From CAZHCA01 sp964530825 (GTDB taxonomy: Bacteria > Bacteroidota > Bacteroidia > Chitinophagales > Saprospiraceae): 64,000 nt of DNA. Position 1 is the stretch's first letter. Each line of letters opens with the position of its first letter. The notes beneath the pieces are model-generated. The model was given only the letters and a program-made list of their open reading frames with translations, searched no databases and was not told where the DNA came from. Below are positions 43,320 through 51,537 of this stretch, one piece after another. The position numbers were made by a program, and so were the translations under genes. Where the stretch lies: contig CAZHCA010000024.1 in the NCBI GenBank assembly GCA_964530825.1, positions 1 through 64,000 of the forward strand. Direction: 5' to 3'.

Positions 43320-43880
43320 CTAATCCTCCTCAATGTACACTTTGAAAGAATCGAAAAACTGGTCCATGGACCGGTTTACGTTTTTCTTCCGGTGGGTAAT
43401 GGTCTGAATAGCGTAGTACCGATTCTTGATGACCACCGCGCGAGTACGCACCGTTGCTTCACCCCGGTTGTAATCGATTCGCCACAGGCGCCCGGTGTAG
43501 CCCTGGTGGCGAAAGATATCCCGGTAGATCAATTTTCCTTGCACGCTGGTGAGGGCGCTCTCTAGGGTAGCTTCGTAAAATTCGGGAAGGAGTGCCACTG
43601 AGTCGGAATGAATGGCCCCGGGCGGATAGTCAACATAACTGACCATGTAGACGGCGTTTTCGGCTTTGGGATTGTTGTCGCTGTGGAAGAAAGTATGGTA
43701 AGCCAGTACGCCGATCGCAGTGCTTACCGAGTCGACCTGGCTTTGCATTCCCTTGGGGGCCATCACTTCGAAAGCGCCATCGGGTGAGCGAAATTTATGC
43801 CAGCCCTTAGGCGTCCGCTGGCCCTGCACCGTATTTAACCCCAAAAATAGCACGGCAATCATAAATCCAAAAAAGCGCAT
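43320..43880 (-). CDS. Secreted protein of unknown function
   Basis: A 186-residue protein. A signal peptide (MRFFGFMIAVLFLGLNTVQGQ) is followed by a compact, mixed alpha-beta domain. WHKFRSPDGAFEVMAPKGM, NAVYMVSYVDYPPG and VRTRAVVIKNRYYAIQTIT recall small Bacteroidota periplasmic proteins that lack a named domain. I do not recognise a specific family. ATG 43880 is preferred because it starts the signal peptide; the longer frame to 44015 would overlap the divergent pncB start. Confidence 0.75.
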   Translation of the reverse strand: MRFFGFMIAVLFLGLNTVQGQRTPKGWHKFRSPDGAFEVMAPKGMQSQVDSVSTAIGVLAYHTFFHSDNNPKAENAVYMVSYVDYPPGAIHSDSVALLPEFYEATLESALTSVQGKLIYRDIFRHQGYTGRLWRIDYNRGEATVRTRAVVIKNRYYAIQTITHRKKNVNRSMDQFFDSFKVYIEED

Positions 43881-44013
43881 GGTGTCGGTAAGTTTGTTCC
43901 CAAAGATGCGAAAACCTAACAAAAAGTTGGCCGCCGGCAAGCGCGCTATTGCTTGCCTGGCTTTTTCCTTATCTTTTCGCCTACCCGGCGCAGCGCCGGA
44001 AAAATGACGAACC

Positions 44014-45477
44014 ATGTCGCACCTTCTTCATACGTTTCCACAGGGCTTCTCCCTCGTTCAGGATCTGTACCATTTGACCATGGCCTACGGCTTTTGGAAG
44101 CACAGGATGGAACAGCGGGAAAGTGTTTTCCATCTTTTTTACCGCAAAAACCCCTACAGTGGCCCCTGTACGGTGGCCGCTGGTCTAGAGCTGGCCATCG
44201 ATATTCTGGAGCGATTTCGCTTCACTGCTGACGATATTCAGTACTTGGGTAGTCTGAAAGGCAATGACGGCAAAGCCCTCTTCGAAATCGGGTTCCTGAA
44301 CTACCTGCAACGCATGCGCCTCGAGCTGACGGTCGACGGCGTGGCGGAAGGAACTATTGTTTTTCCGAACCAGCCCCTATTGCGGGTGCGCGGCCCCTTA
44401 CTGCAAGCGCAAATCGTCGAGTCGGCTTTACTGAATGTGATTAACTTCTCAACCCTCATCGCTACTAAGTCGGCACGGATCGTGACCGCGGCAGCCGGCG
44501 ATGCCGTACTGGAATTCGGCTTGAGGCGGGCCCAGGGCATCGATGGTGCCCTTACTGCCAGCCGGGCGGCTTTCATCGGCGGGTGCGGCGCTACCAGCAA
44601 CCTGCACGCCGGGCGGTTCTACGGCATTCCGGTAAAGGGTACCCACGCACACAGCTGGGTCATGTGCTTCGAAGACGAAATAGCGGCCTTCGAAGCCTAC
44701 GCCGAAGCCATGCCCAACAACACTATATTTTTGGTGGATACCTACGATACCCTCGAAGGGGTGGCTAACGCCATCCGCGTGGGGCAGCGCTTGCGAGAAC
44801 GCGGGTATGAATTAAACGGTATACGCCTCGATTCAGGCGACTTGGCAGCACTCAGTATTAAGGCGCGCCACCTGCTAGATGAGGCCGGCTTCGGCAAGGC
44901 CAAAATTGTGGCCAGCGATAGCCTCGACGAACATTCGATTAGTGAGATCAAAGCGCGGGGCGGTACCATTGCGATCTGGGGCATCGGTACCCGCCTGGTG
45001 GTCGGCAAACCAGAGGGGGCCCTCGGCGGGGTGTACAAACTATCGGCCATCGCCGATGCAGCAGGCCGGCTGCAGGATCGCATCAAACTCTCGGATACCC
45101 CCATTAAAATGTCGAATCCGGGCATCCTGCAAATCCGCCGCCTACTCGATGGCGATCAGAAGCCGCTGGCCGACTTGCTGGTCGATATTCGCGATACCGA
45201 GGTCAAAGATTACCGGGGGGTGGATATGGCGGGCCAAGCAGATCGCCATTGGTCACCGGCCCATACTGAAGACTTACTTCAACCTGTTTTCCGGTCTGGC
45301 GAGCGCGTGTACGATAGCCCGCCCCTGATAGAAATCCAGGCTTATGCGCGCCAGCAAGTTAAAATCTTCGATTGGGTGCTCAATGAATTCGATTACTTTA
45401 CCGGCCTGGAGTATCGGGTACACCAACGTAAGCAGGCTTTGATCCGGGACTATCAGATGAATGAAGGAGAAAAATAG
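44014..45477 (+). CDS. pncB: Nicotinate phosphoribosyltransferase
   Basis: A 487-residue enzyme of the NAD salvage (Preiss-Handler) pathway: nicotinate plus PRPP gives nicotinate mononucleotide, usually coupled to ATP hydrolysis. LVQDLYHLTMAYGFWK (N-terminal), FGLRRAQGIDGALTASRAAF, KGTHAHSWVM (active-site His at about 211/213) and GIRLDSGDLAALS are highly specific. Six bases separate it from the NrtR-like gene, matching the known regulatory link between NrtR and NAD genes. Start ATG 44014. Confidence 0.95.
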   Translation: MSHLLHTFPQGFSLVQDLYHLTMAYGFWKHRMEQRESVFHLFYRKNPYSGPCTVAAGLELAIDILERFRFTADDIQYLGSLKGNDGKALFEIGFLNYLQRMRLELTVDGVAEGTIVFPNQPLLRVRGPLLQAQIVESALLNVINFSTLIATKSARIVTAAAGDAVLEFGLRRAQGIDGALTASRAAFIGGCGATSNLHAGRFYGIPVKGTHAHSWVMCFEDEIAAFEAYAEAMPNNTIFLVDTYDTLEGVANAIRVGQRLRERGYELNGIRLDSGDLAALSIKARHLLDEAGFGKAKIVASDSLDEHSISEIKARGGTIAIWGIGTRLVVGKPEGALGGVYKLSAIADAAGRLQDRIKLSDTPIKMSNPGILQIRRLLDGDQKPLADLLVDIRDTEVKDYRGVDMAGQADRHWSPAHTEDLLQPVFRSGERVYDSPPLIEIQAYARQQVKIFDWVLNEFDYFTGLEYRVHQRKQALIRDYQMNEGEK

Positions 45478-45483
45478 CGCTCG

Positions 45484-46203
45484 ATGCCCTACACCTATGA
45501 TCATCCGCGGCCATCGGTGACGGTCGACTGTGTCATCTTCGGATTTGCGCCGGGTGCCGATCTCAAAGTCCTATTGATCGAACGGCGCAACCCACCCTTT
45601 GCCGGACGTTGGGCACTGCCCGGCGGCTTTGTCGACATGAATGAACCTCTAGAGATGGCTGCCCTGCGCGAATTGGAAGAAGAAACCGGCATGCGCGAAG
45701 TGTTTATCGAACAGCTGTATACTTTTGGTCAACCCGGCCGCGATCCGCGTGGGCGCGTGATCAGCGTGGCCTACTTCGCCCTGGTGAGTCTACAACAGCA
45801 GCTGGTTCGGGCGGGTGATGATGCGCGTTCGGTAGCCTGGTTTTCCATTTATAACCTGCCAGACATGGCCTTCGATCACGCCGGTATTCTGGAAATGGCG
45901 GTAGCCCGGCTGCGGGCGAAGGTTCGCTACCAGCCCATCGGTTTTGAGTTGCTACCCGAAGCTTTTACCTTGTCGCAATTGCAGGCGCTTTACGAAGCCA
46001 TCCTGGGTCCCGGTGTCGAGCTGAACAAGCGCAATTTTCGTACCCGCATTCTCAAGATGGGGGTACTCACCGAAGTCGGTAAGCAGGAAGGGGTGGCCCA
46101 CCGGCCTGCTAAGTTGTATAGTTTTGATAAGGAAAAATACGAAACCCTGGCCCGGAGTCGCTACCCGGAGTTGTTACGCCGAGGCCTGGATTTTGAAATT
46201 TAG
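45484..46203 (+). CDS. nrtR: NrtR-type NUDIX-domain transcriptional regulator (likely NAD metabolism)
   Basis: A 239-residue protein. The N-terminal NUDIX hydrolase domain has box G48 to M70 (GFVDMNEPLEMAALRELEEE, then TGM). All GX5EX7REUXEEXGU positions are filled, so ADP-ribose-type hydrolysis may be retained. The C-terminal winged-helix domain (about 155-239) includes LNKRNFRTRILKMGVL and HRPAKLYSFD, characteristic of NrtR proteins, which sense ADP-ribose and repress NAD synthesis and salvage genes. It is adjacent to pncB in the same operon. I could not identify an operator. It might be a NUDIX enzyme without regulatory function, but the C-terminal domain argues for NrtR. Confidence 0.88.
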   Translation: MPYTYDHPRPSVTVDCVIFGFAPGADLKVLLIERRNPPFAGRWALPGGFVDMNEPLEMAALRELEEETGMREVFIEQLYTFGQPGRDPRGRVISVAYFALVSLQQQLVRAGDDARSVAWFSIYNLPDMAFDHAGILEMAVARLRAKVRYQPIGFELLPEAFTLSQLQALYEAILGPGVELNKRNFRTRILKMGVLTEVGKQEGVAHRPAKLYSFDKEKYETLARSRYPELLRRGLDFEI

Positions 46204-46206
46204 AAT

Positions 46207-47376
46207 ATGCTACTACGTTTTATCTTTTTAACTGCTCTACTGGCAGTAATGATGGCCTGCCAACCCGACCGTCCCGTAACGCGCGGGGAGGGCGAGATCC
46301 AACTACCCCCGGAAGCGGCGGATTTTCCGGAATCGGAATTTAAGTGGGGCTACATCGATCGCACAGGCGAGCTGGTTATTAAAGACCGCTTCGATGATGC
46401 CCGCGATTTTTCCGAAGGACTGGCGGTAGTGCGCAAGGGCGGCCACTGGGGTTATATCAACGACAAAGGAGAAGTCGTCATTCCGTTCGTCTACAAGGGA
46501 GCCTGGGCTTTCCGGAACGGACGGGCGCGAGTGCAGCGCTACGAAGATGATCGCATGGGGTTCATCAATCCTAAAGGGGAATACCTCATCGAGCCCCACT
46601 TGGAGTCGGCCCAGAATTTCGCCTACGGAAGGGCGCGTATCCGCCAAGGTGAACAGTACGGCTATATCGATCGTCAGGGAACGGTCGTCATCCCCGTCCA
46701 GTATGAGCATGCATCGCCTGCCTTTGATGCAGGCTATGCCAAAGTGCAGCAGGACGGGCGTTACGGCCTGATCGATACCCTGGGCCAGGTAGTCGTTCCG
46801 CTCCAATACAACCGGGTAAATACTTTTAGCGAAGGTTTGGCCCGGGTAAAAAAAGGCGATCTTTATGGTTATGTGGATCGGAAGGGGGCCGTGGCCATTG
46901 AGCTTCGCTTCCGGAACGCCCAGGATTTTAACCAAGGGTTGGCCCCCGTGCGGGTGGACGAATTGTACGGGCTGATCGACACCCAGGGCGTCTTTGTCCT
47001 GCCACCCCGGTACGACCAGTTGTGGTACGCAGGTGAGGGCCTTTGGGGCGTTCGCCAGGGCGACCGGTTCGGGGCCATCAATGCCGAAGGAAAAGCGGTG
47101 GTCCCTTTGCGGTACCAGCAATTGTACGCTTTCTCTGAGGGAGTAGCTGCCTATCAACGCGATGGATTGTGGGGGTTGGTCAATGCTCGCGGCGAAGAAG
47201 TCACACCCCCCGAATTTGGCCTGGCATGGCCGTTCAAGGATGGCCTGGCCCGGATGGGCGTGCGTCAGGGTATCGCTTTTTTCGACAAAAGCGGCAAAAT
47301 GATAATACCGCCTCGCTACCTCGATGTGCGCGATTTTTCTGAAGGTCTGGCGCGCGCCCAGGTGTATCGGCGTTAA
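46207..47376 (+). CDS. WG-repeat lipoprotein
   Basis: A 389-residue protein. A type II signal peptide with lipobox MMAC places the lipidated Cys at about residue 18. About eight WG (KWG) repeats of 40-50 residues follow: FKWGYIDRTGELVI, GHWGYINDKGEVVIPF, DRMGFINPKGEYLIEP, EQYGYIDRQGTVVIPV and so on. Their role is unknown but probably involves surface display or protein binding. It starts 3 bases after nrtR and is followed by purE after 17 bases. Confidence 0.88.
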   Translation: MLLRFIFLTALLAVMMACQPDRPVTRGEGEIQLPPEAADFPESEFKWGYIDRTGELVIKDRFDDARDFSEGLAVVRKGGHWGYINDKGEVVIPFVYKGAWAFRNGRARVQRYEDDRMGFINPKGEYLIEPHLESAQNFAYGRARIRQGEQYGYIDRQGTVVIPVQYEHASPAFDAGYAKVQQDGRYGLIDTLGQVVVPLQYNRVNTFSEGLARVKKGDLYGYVDRKGAVAIELRFRNAQDFNQGLAPVRVDELYGLIDTQGVFVLPPRYDQLWYAGEGLWGVRQGDRFGAINAEGKAVVPLRYQQLYAFSEGVAAYQRDGLWGLVNARGEEVTPPEFGLAWPFKDGLARMGVRQGIAFFDKSGKMIIPPRYLDVRDFSEGLARAQVYRR

Positions 47377-47393
47377 ACGAAAATACTAAGCTT

Positions 47394-47897
47394 ATGATCA
47401 AGATCATTATGGGGTCAGATTCCGATCTGCCGGTGATGCGGCAGGCAGCCGATGTCTTGCGAGAGCTCGACCTGCCCTTTGAGCTAACCATCGTCTCGGC
47501 CCACCGTACGCCCGACCGCATGTTCGATTTTGCTAAAAATGCACACCGGCAGGGTGTCCGCGTGATCATCGCCGGGGCGGGCGGTGCAGCGCATCTTCCG
47601 GGCATGGTAGCCTCACTTACTCCACTGCCGGTCATCGGTGTACCCATCAAATCGTCTAACTCGATCGATGGGTGGGACTCGGTGTTGTCGATCCTTCAGA
47701 TGCCCAATGGTGTACCGGTGGCTACAGTCGCCCTTAATGCTTCCAAAAACGCCGGCATCCTGGCCGCCCAGATCATCGGTAGTCAGGATCCAGCGGTGCG
47801 CCAGCGCATTATCGAATATAAGCAACGCTTGGCCGAGGGCGTAGCCGCAAAATATTCCCGCCTGGAAGCAGAAGGATACGAAAATTATCAAGCCTAG
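47394..47897 (+). CDS. purE: N5-carboxyaminoimidazole ribonucleotide mutase (class I PurE)
   Basis: A 167-residue enzyme of de novo purine synthesis that converts N5-CAIR to CAIR. MGSDSDLPVM (residues 6-15), SAHRTPDRMF (about 37-46, catalytic His), GAGGAAHLPGMVAS and GVPIKSS are diagnostic. The expected partner purK is not in the window. It is embedded in the pncB-nrtR-WG-purE-rRNA methyltransferase run. Confidence 0.95.
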   Translation: MIKIIMGSDSDLPVMRQAADVLRELDLPFELTIVSAHRTPDRMFDFAKNAHRQGVRVIIAGAGGAAHLPGMVASLTPLPVIGVPIKSSNSIDGWDSVLSILQMPNGVPVATVALNASKNAGILAAQIIGSQDPAVRQRIIEYKQRLAEGVAAKYSRLEAEGYENYQA

Positions 47898-47902
47898 ACC
47901 GG

Positions 47903-49081
47903 ATGAAACAAGTGGTGCTACACCGCGGCAAGGATGCGGCCGTACGTCGCTATCATCCCTGGGTTTTTTCGGGGGCCATTAAAAAGGAGGCCGAAGGTAT
48001 CGCCGACGGTGACCTAGTGGCGGTCGTCGATGCTCAGGGGGAACAATTGGCCCTGGGGCATTACCAGGCGGGCAGCATCCGGGTGCGGATTATCGATTTT
48101 ACGGGGGCAGGTTTGGCAGCCGATTTTTGGGAACAACGCTTGGAGGCGGCCTATGCCTACCGCCGACGCATTGGTTTAGCAGAACGCCCCGATACCAATT
48201 GCTACCGCCTGGTGCACGCCGAGGGCGACGGGCTGCCCGGACTGATCATCGATGTCTACGGTCGTACCGCGGTCATGCAGTGCCACTCTATCGGGATGCA
48301 CCGCGAAAGGGAACGGATCGCAGCCGCCTTGCGCCAACTTTACGGCGACCATTTGGGGGCTATCTACGACAAGAGCGCTGATACCCTCCCCACCCAGTAC
48401 GGCGGGCGCCAGCGCAATGGCTATATTTTCGGAACGCGTATCGAAGAAAACGCCCTCGAAAACGGCCACCACTTCCGCCTCGATTGGGAGGGCGGACAAA
48501 AGACCGGCTTTTTCCTGGACCAGCGCGATAACCGCGCGCTGCTGCAGCGCTACGTACGGGATCAGCGCGTACTCAATGCCTTCAGCTATTCGGGGGGTTT
48601 TTCGGTCTACGCACTGGCGGGGGGTGCCCGCTGGGTCGATTCGGTCGATGTGTCGGCTCCGGCAATTGCCCTGGCCGAAGCCAACGCCGAAGCCAACGGT
48701 TTCGGTCCCGACCGCCACCGGGGGCACGCTCAGGAGGTACTTGACTTTTTGCGCCTGACTACCGAGCTCTACGATGTAGCTGTGGTCGACCCGCCCGCTT
48801 TCGCCAAAAGCCTCAAAAAGCGCCACAACGCCGTGCAAGGCTACAAGCGCCTCAATGCGGCCGCCCTGCGCCGGTTGAAACCCGGCGGACTGCTCTTTAC
48901 CTTTTCCTGTTCTCAGGTGGTTGACGCTAAGCTTTTCTATAATACCCTCGTAGCTGCCGCTTTGGAGTCGGGGCGTCAGCTGCGCCTTATGCATCGCTTG
49001 GGGCAGCCGGCCGACCATCCGGTGCAGATTTTTCATCCGGAAGGAGGGTACTTAAAAGGATTGGTCTTCTATGCGAGATAA
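47903..49081 (+). CDS. PUA-domain class I rRNA methyltransferase (RlmI/RlmL-like C5-cytosine family)
   Basis: A 392-residue SAM-dependent methyltransferase. The PUA-like RNA-binding domain (about 1-75) contains RRYHPWVFSGAIKKEAEGI. The Rossmann core has FSYSGGFSVYALAGGARWVDS (motif I), VDVSAPAIALAEANAEANG (motif II) and VVDPPAFAKSLKKRHNAVQGYK (the DPP catalytic motif). HHFRLDWEGGQKTGFFLDQRDNR is the family's conserved entry segment. It begins 5 bases after purE. The RlmI type methylates a cytosine of 23S rRNA; the exact position here is an inference. Confidence 0.88.
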   Translation: MKQVVLHRGKDAAVRRYHPWVFSGAIKKEAEGIADGDLVAVVDAQGEQLALGHYQAGSIRVRIIDFTGAGLAADFWEQRLEAAYAYRRRIGLAERPDTNCYRLVHAEGDGLPGLIIDVYGRTAVMQCHSIGMHRERERIAAALRQLYGDHLGAIYDKSADTLPTQYGGRQRNGYIFGTRIEENALENGHHFRLDWEGGQKTGFFLDQRDNRALLQRYVRDQRVLNAFSYSGGFSVYALAGGARWVDSVDVSAPAIALAEANAEANGFGPDRHRGHAQEVLDFLRLTTELYDVAVVDPPAFAKSLKKRHNAVQGYKRLNAAALRRLKPGGLLFTFSCSQVVDAKLFYNTLVAAALESGRQLRLMHRLGQPADHPVQIFHPEGGYLKGLVFYAR

Positions 49082-49153
49082 GGGGCCCAGCGATGGGTTT
49101 GGTTAGGAAAAAGTCTATTTTTACTGGTACGGTGGCGCGACAAAAGGAAGCAC

Positions 49154-51436
49154 ATGGAGCAAATAAAATACCCGGTTTTGTATTTCCCGATGGGTGAGTC
49201 GGCCTTTTTTGGGCTGCTGGTTGGCACGCGTCATCAAGCCGTTGGCAAAGATGTGCGCCATTTAAAGCAGATTTTTACCAATCATTTGAAGCGCGAATAT
49301 AAAAAAACCGGAGACTATCCCGAGATGGATATGTTGCAGCCCCGCATGAAGATTGTGAAAGTGAATGTGCGGCCCACCGAACGCCACGATTATGGGGTGC
49401 ATCCCTTTCCCTATTCCTTTTTACTATCGATGCCGGTTTTTCACGGCAAAACGGAGTTTGGCTACTACGAATGCTATTTGCCCCTGCTCAACGGTTATTT
49501 AACCTACTACGATGAGAACCAGTTGGAGCCCCTGGCGAGCCACTACATCATGTACCGCTTAGATCAGTTTCCTCCGAATCGGGTGTTTCAGTTTTTGCGC
49601 CTGGCCACGCCCCAGGTCGATACGGTGATACTGAAGGTGAATGAAAAGCGCGAGGGCCGCTCGAGCGAGCCGGAATACCAGCGCGATACCCCTACGCTGC
49701 GCCGCCTGGCCGAGGCTTATCCACCCGCCCGGGGCTACCGCCGCCAACGCACCGTTTTGCCCGATGTAGCCTGGGAGCGAGCGCAGGAAGTGGAGGAGGT
49801 GCTGGAGAAACTCCTCTCGACCCGCTCGAATGTGCTCATTGTGGGTGGCAAAGGCAGTGGTAAAAGTGCGGTTCTACAGCAATCGGTGCGCAAGATGGTG
49901 CAGCAGACGCGCCGCCAGAGCGTCAAGATGAGCTGCTGGCGGATCGATGCCCAGCGCATTACGGCCAGCAGCCTGTACCTGGGCGAGTGGGAAGAAACCG
50001 TCGAAGAGCTTATCCGCGAGTTGAACAGCGTGAACGGCATCCTCTGGGTGGAGTCGATCATCCGTTTGCTCGAGGTCGGCGGCTCGGGCCCCGAAGATAG
50101 CGTGGCTGCTTTCCTGCGCGGTTCACTCCAGCAGGGAAAAGTGCAAATGATCGGCGAGGCAACCCCCAAGGAGGTGGAGAGCATGCGCCGCGTCCTGCCA
50201 GGCTTTATCGAACACTTTCAATTGGTCCAGCTCGACGCGCTCACCGCAGAGCAGGTTTTTCGCATCCTCCAGCAACTGGCCGAATATACCGCGCAAAACG
50301 TAGCCATTGAAATCACCGAGGAGGCCCAGCAATTGGCCTACCGCCTGTTAAACCGGTACATGACCTACGAAAACTTTCCCGGCAAAGCCGTCAAATTCCT
50401 AGGACAATGCCTGAACGATGTGCAGTTGCAGGAGCGCTCCGTAGTCGATAAAAGTGATGTGATCCGTAATTTTATTACCCAGACGGGGCTGCCTGAAATG
50501 CTGCTGCGCGATGAATTGCGCCTCGACGAGGCCGGGCTGCACCGGTATTTTAACGACCGCATCATCGGGCAACCCGGTGCAGTGCAGCAACTTTGCGAGG
50601 TGGTCAAAATCTTTAAGGCTGGCCTCAACGACCCAGGCAAACCCATCCGTACCTTCCTGTTTGTGGGTCCTACGGGGGTGGGGAAAACGGCTTCGGCCAA
50701 GGCTTTGGCCAGCTATTTCTTCGGTATGGGGCAGAAACGCTCGCCCCTCATTCGCTTCGATATGAGTGAGTTCCGCACCGGAGCGAATCTGGACCGCCTT
50801 ATCGGCTATGGCCGGCAAACCGGGCAATTGATCAAAGAAATCCGGGAGCGTCCCTTTGCTGTACTGTTACTCGATGAAATCGAGAAGGCCCACTCAGTCG
50901 TCTTCGACACCTTGCTCAATGTATTGGATGAAGGCATGTTGGTAGATGCACTCGGGCGTATGACCAATTTCTGCAATACCATCATTATCATGACCTCGAA
51001 CCTAGGGGCGAGCGACCACGCCGCCATCGGTTACCAACCCTCCAAAGATCCTACCGCCCAATATCTTTCAGCGGTGCGTAAGCACTTCCGGCCCGAGTTT
51101 GTCAACCGCATCGATGCAACCATTATGTTTAAGGCGTTGGAAGAAGCCGACATCCGGAAAATTACCCGCCGCGAACTGGACGCCGTGCGCCAACGAGAGG
51201 GGTTTTTGAAAAAAAATCTGCAGCTCGAATTCTCCGATGCACTGGTCGAGCAGCTTACCCACCAGGGATTCGATAAGCGCTACGGCGCCCGGCCCCTCCT
51301 ACGCGCCATCACCCAAACGGTCGTTAACCCCTTGGCGCATTACCTATTGGCTCATGCCAAGGTGAAAAATACGACACTCCATCTCGACTGGGACGGCAAA
51401 CTTCTGGTACGTTCCGAATCTAAAAGCTTACCATAA
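49154..51436 (+). CDS. Two-ring Clp-like AAA+ ATPase with a novel N-terminal domain and degenerate D1
   Basis: A 760-residue protein. Residues 1-200 match no Clp N domain I know. D1 (about 205-425) keeps Walker A GGKGSGKS (231-238) and a pore-like YLGEWEE. Its Walker B reads ILWVES (296-301), with Ser where Clp has the catalytic Glu, and FIEHFQ stands where Clp D1 has an arginine-finger ERRFQ. There is no middle coiled-coil domain. D2 (about 465-750) is intact: GPTGVGKT (505-512), LLLDEIEKAH (571-580), FRPEFVNRID (arginine finger) and YGARPLLRAI (sensor 2). However, the D2 pore loop usual between LIG and GQL (GYVGY) is shortened to YGRQT. AAIGYQPS lies where ClpA/ClpX have the IGL/IGF ClpP-docking loop. 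Protein remodelling is likely; partners are unknown. Confidence 0.85.
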   Translation: MEQIKYPVLYFPMGESAFFGLLVGTRHQAVGKDVRHLKQIFTNHLKREYKKTGDYPEMDMLQPRMKIVKVNVRPTERHDYGVHPFPYSFLLSMPVFHGKTEFGYYECYLPLLNGYLTYYDENQLEPLASHYIMYRLDQFPPNRVFQFLRLATPQVDTVILKVNEKREGRSSEPEYQRDTPTLRRLAEAYPPARGYRRQRTVLPDVAWERAQEVEEVLEKLLSTRSNVLIVGGKGSGKSAVLQQSVRKMVQQTRRQSVKMSCWRIDAQRITASSLYLGEWEETVEELIRELNSVNGILWVESIIRLLEVGGSGPEDSVAAFLRGSLQQGKVQMIGEATPKEVESMRRVLPGFIEHFQLVQLDALTAEQVFRILQQLAEYTAQNVAIEITEEAQQLAYRLLNRYMTYENFPGKAVKFLGQCLNDVQLQERSVVDKSDVIRNFITQTGLPEMLLRDELRLDEAGLHRYFNDRIIGQPGAVQQLCEVVKIFKAGLNDPGKPIRTFLFVGPTGVGKTASAKALASYFFGMGQKRSPLIRFDMSEFRTGANLDRLIGYGRQTGQLIKEIRERPFAVLLLDEIEKAHSVVFDTLLNVLDEGMLVDALGRMTNFCNTIIIMTSNLGASDHAAIGYQPSKDPTAQYLSAVRKHFRPEFVNRIDATIMFKALEEADIRKITRRELDAVRQREGFLKKNLQLEFSDALVEQLTHQGFDKRYGARPLLRAITQTVVNPLAHYLLAHAKVKNTTLHLDWDGKLLVRSESKSLP

Positions 51437-51537
51437 CGTCGCCTATAGCCTAGGTATTGTTAAATCCTTTTTATGTTGGGTAGAAAAAACCTATTTTTAA
51501 CCCAATTCTTCTTTCAAAGCAGCTATAACTCTATGTC

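Noticed and set aside
46303..47157. A 284-codon antisense open frame under the WG-repeat gene
   Set aside because: It is created by the repeats' codon bias on the opposite strand. The sense strand has a clear lipoprotein signal and WG repeats.
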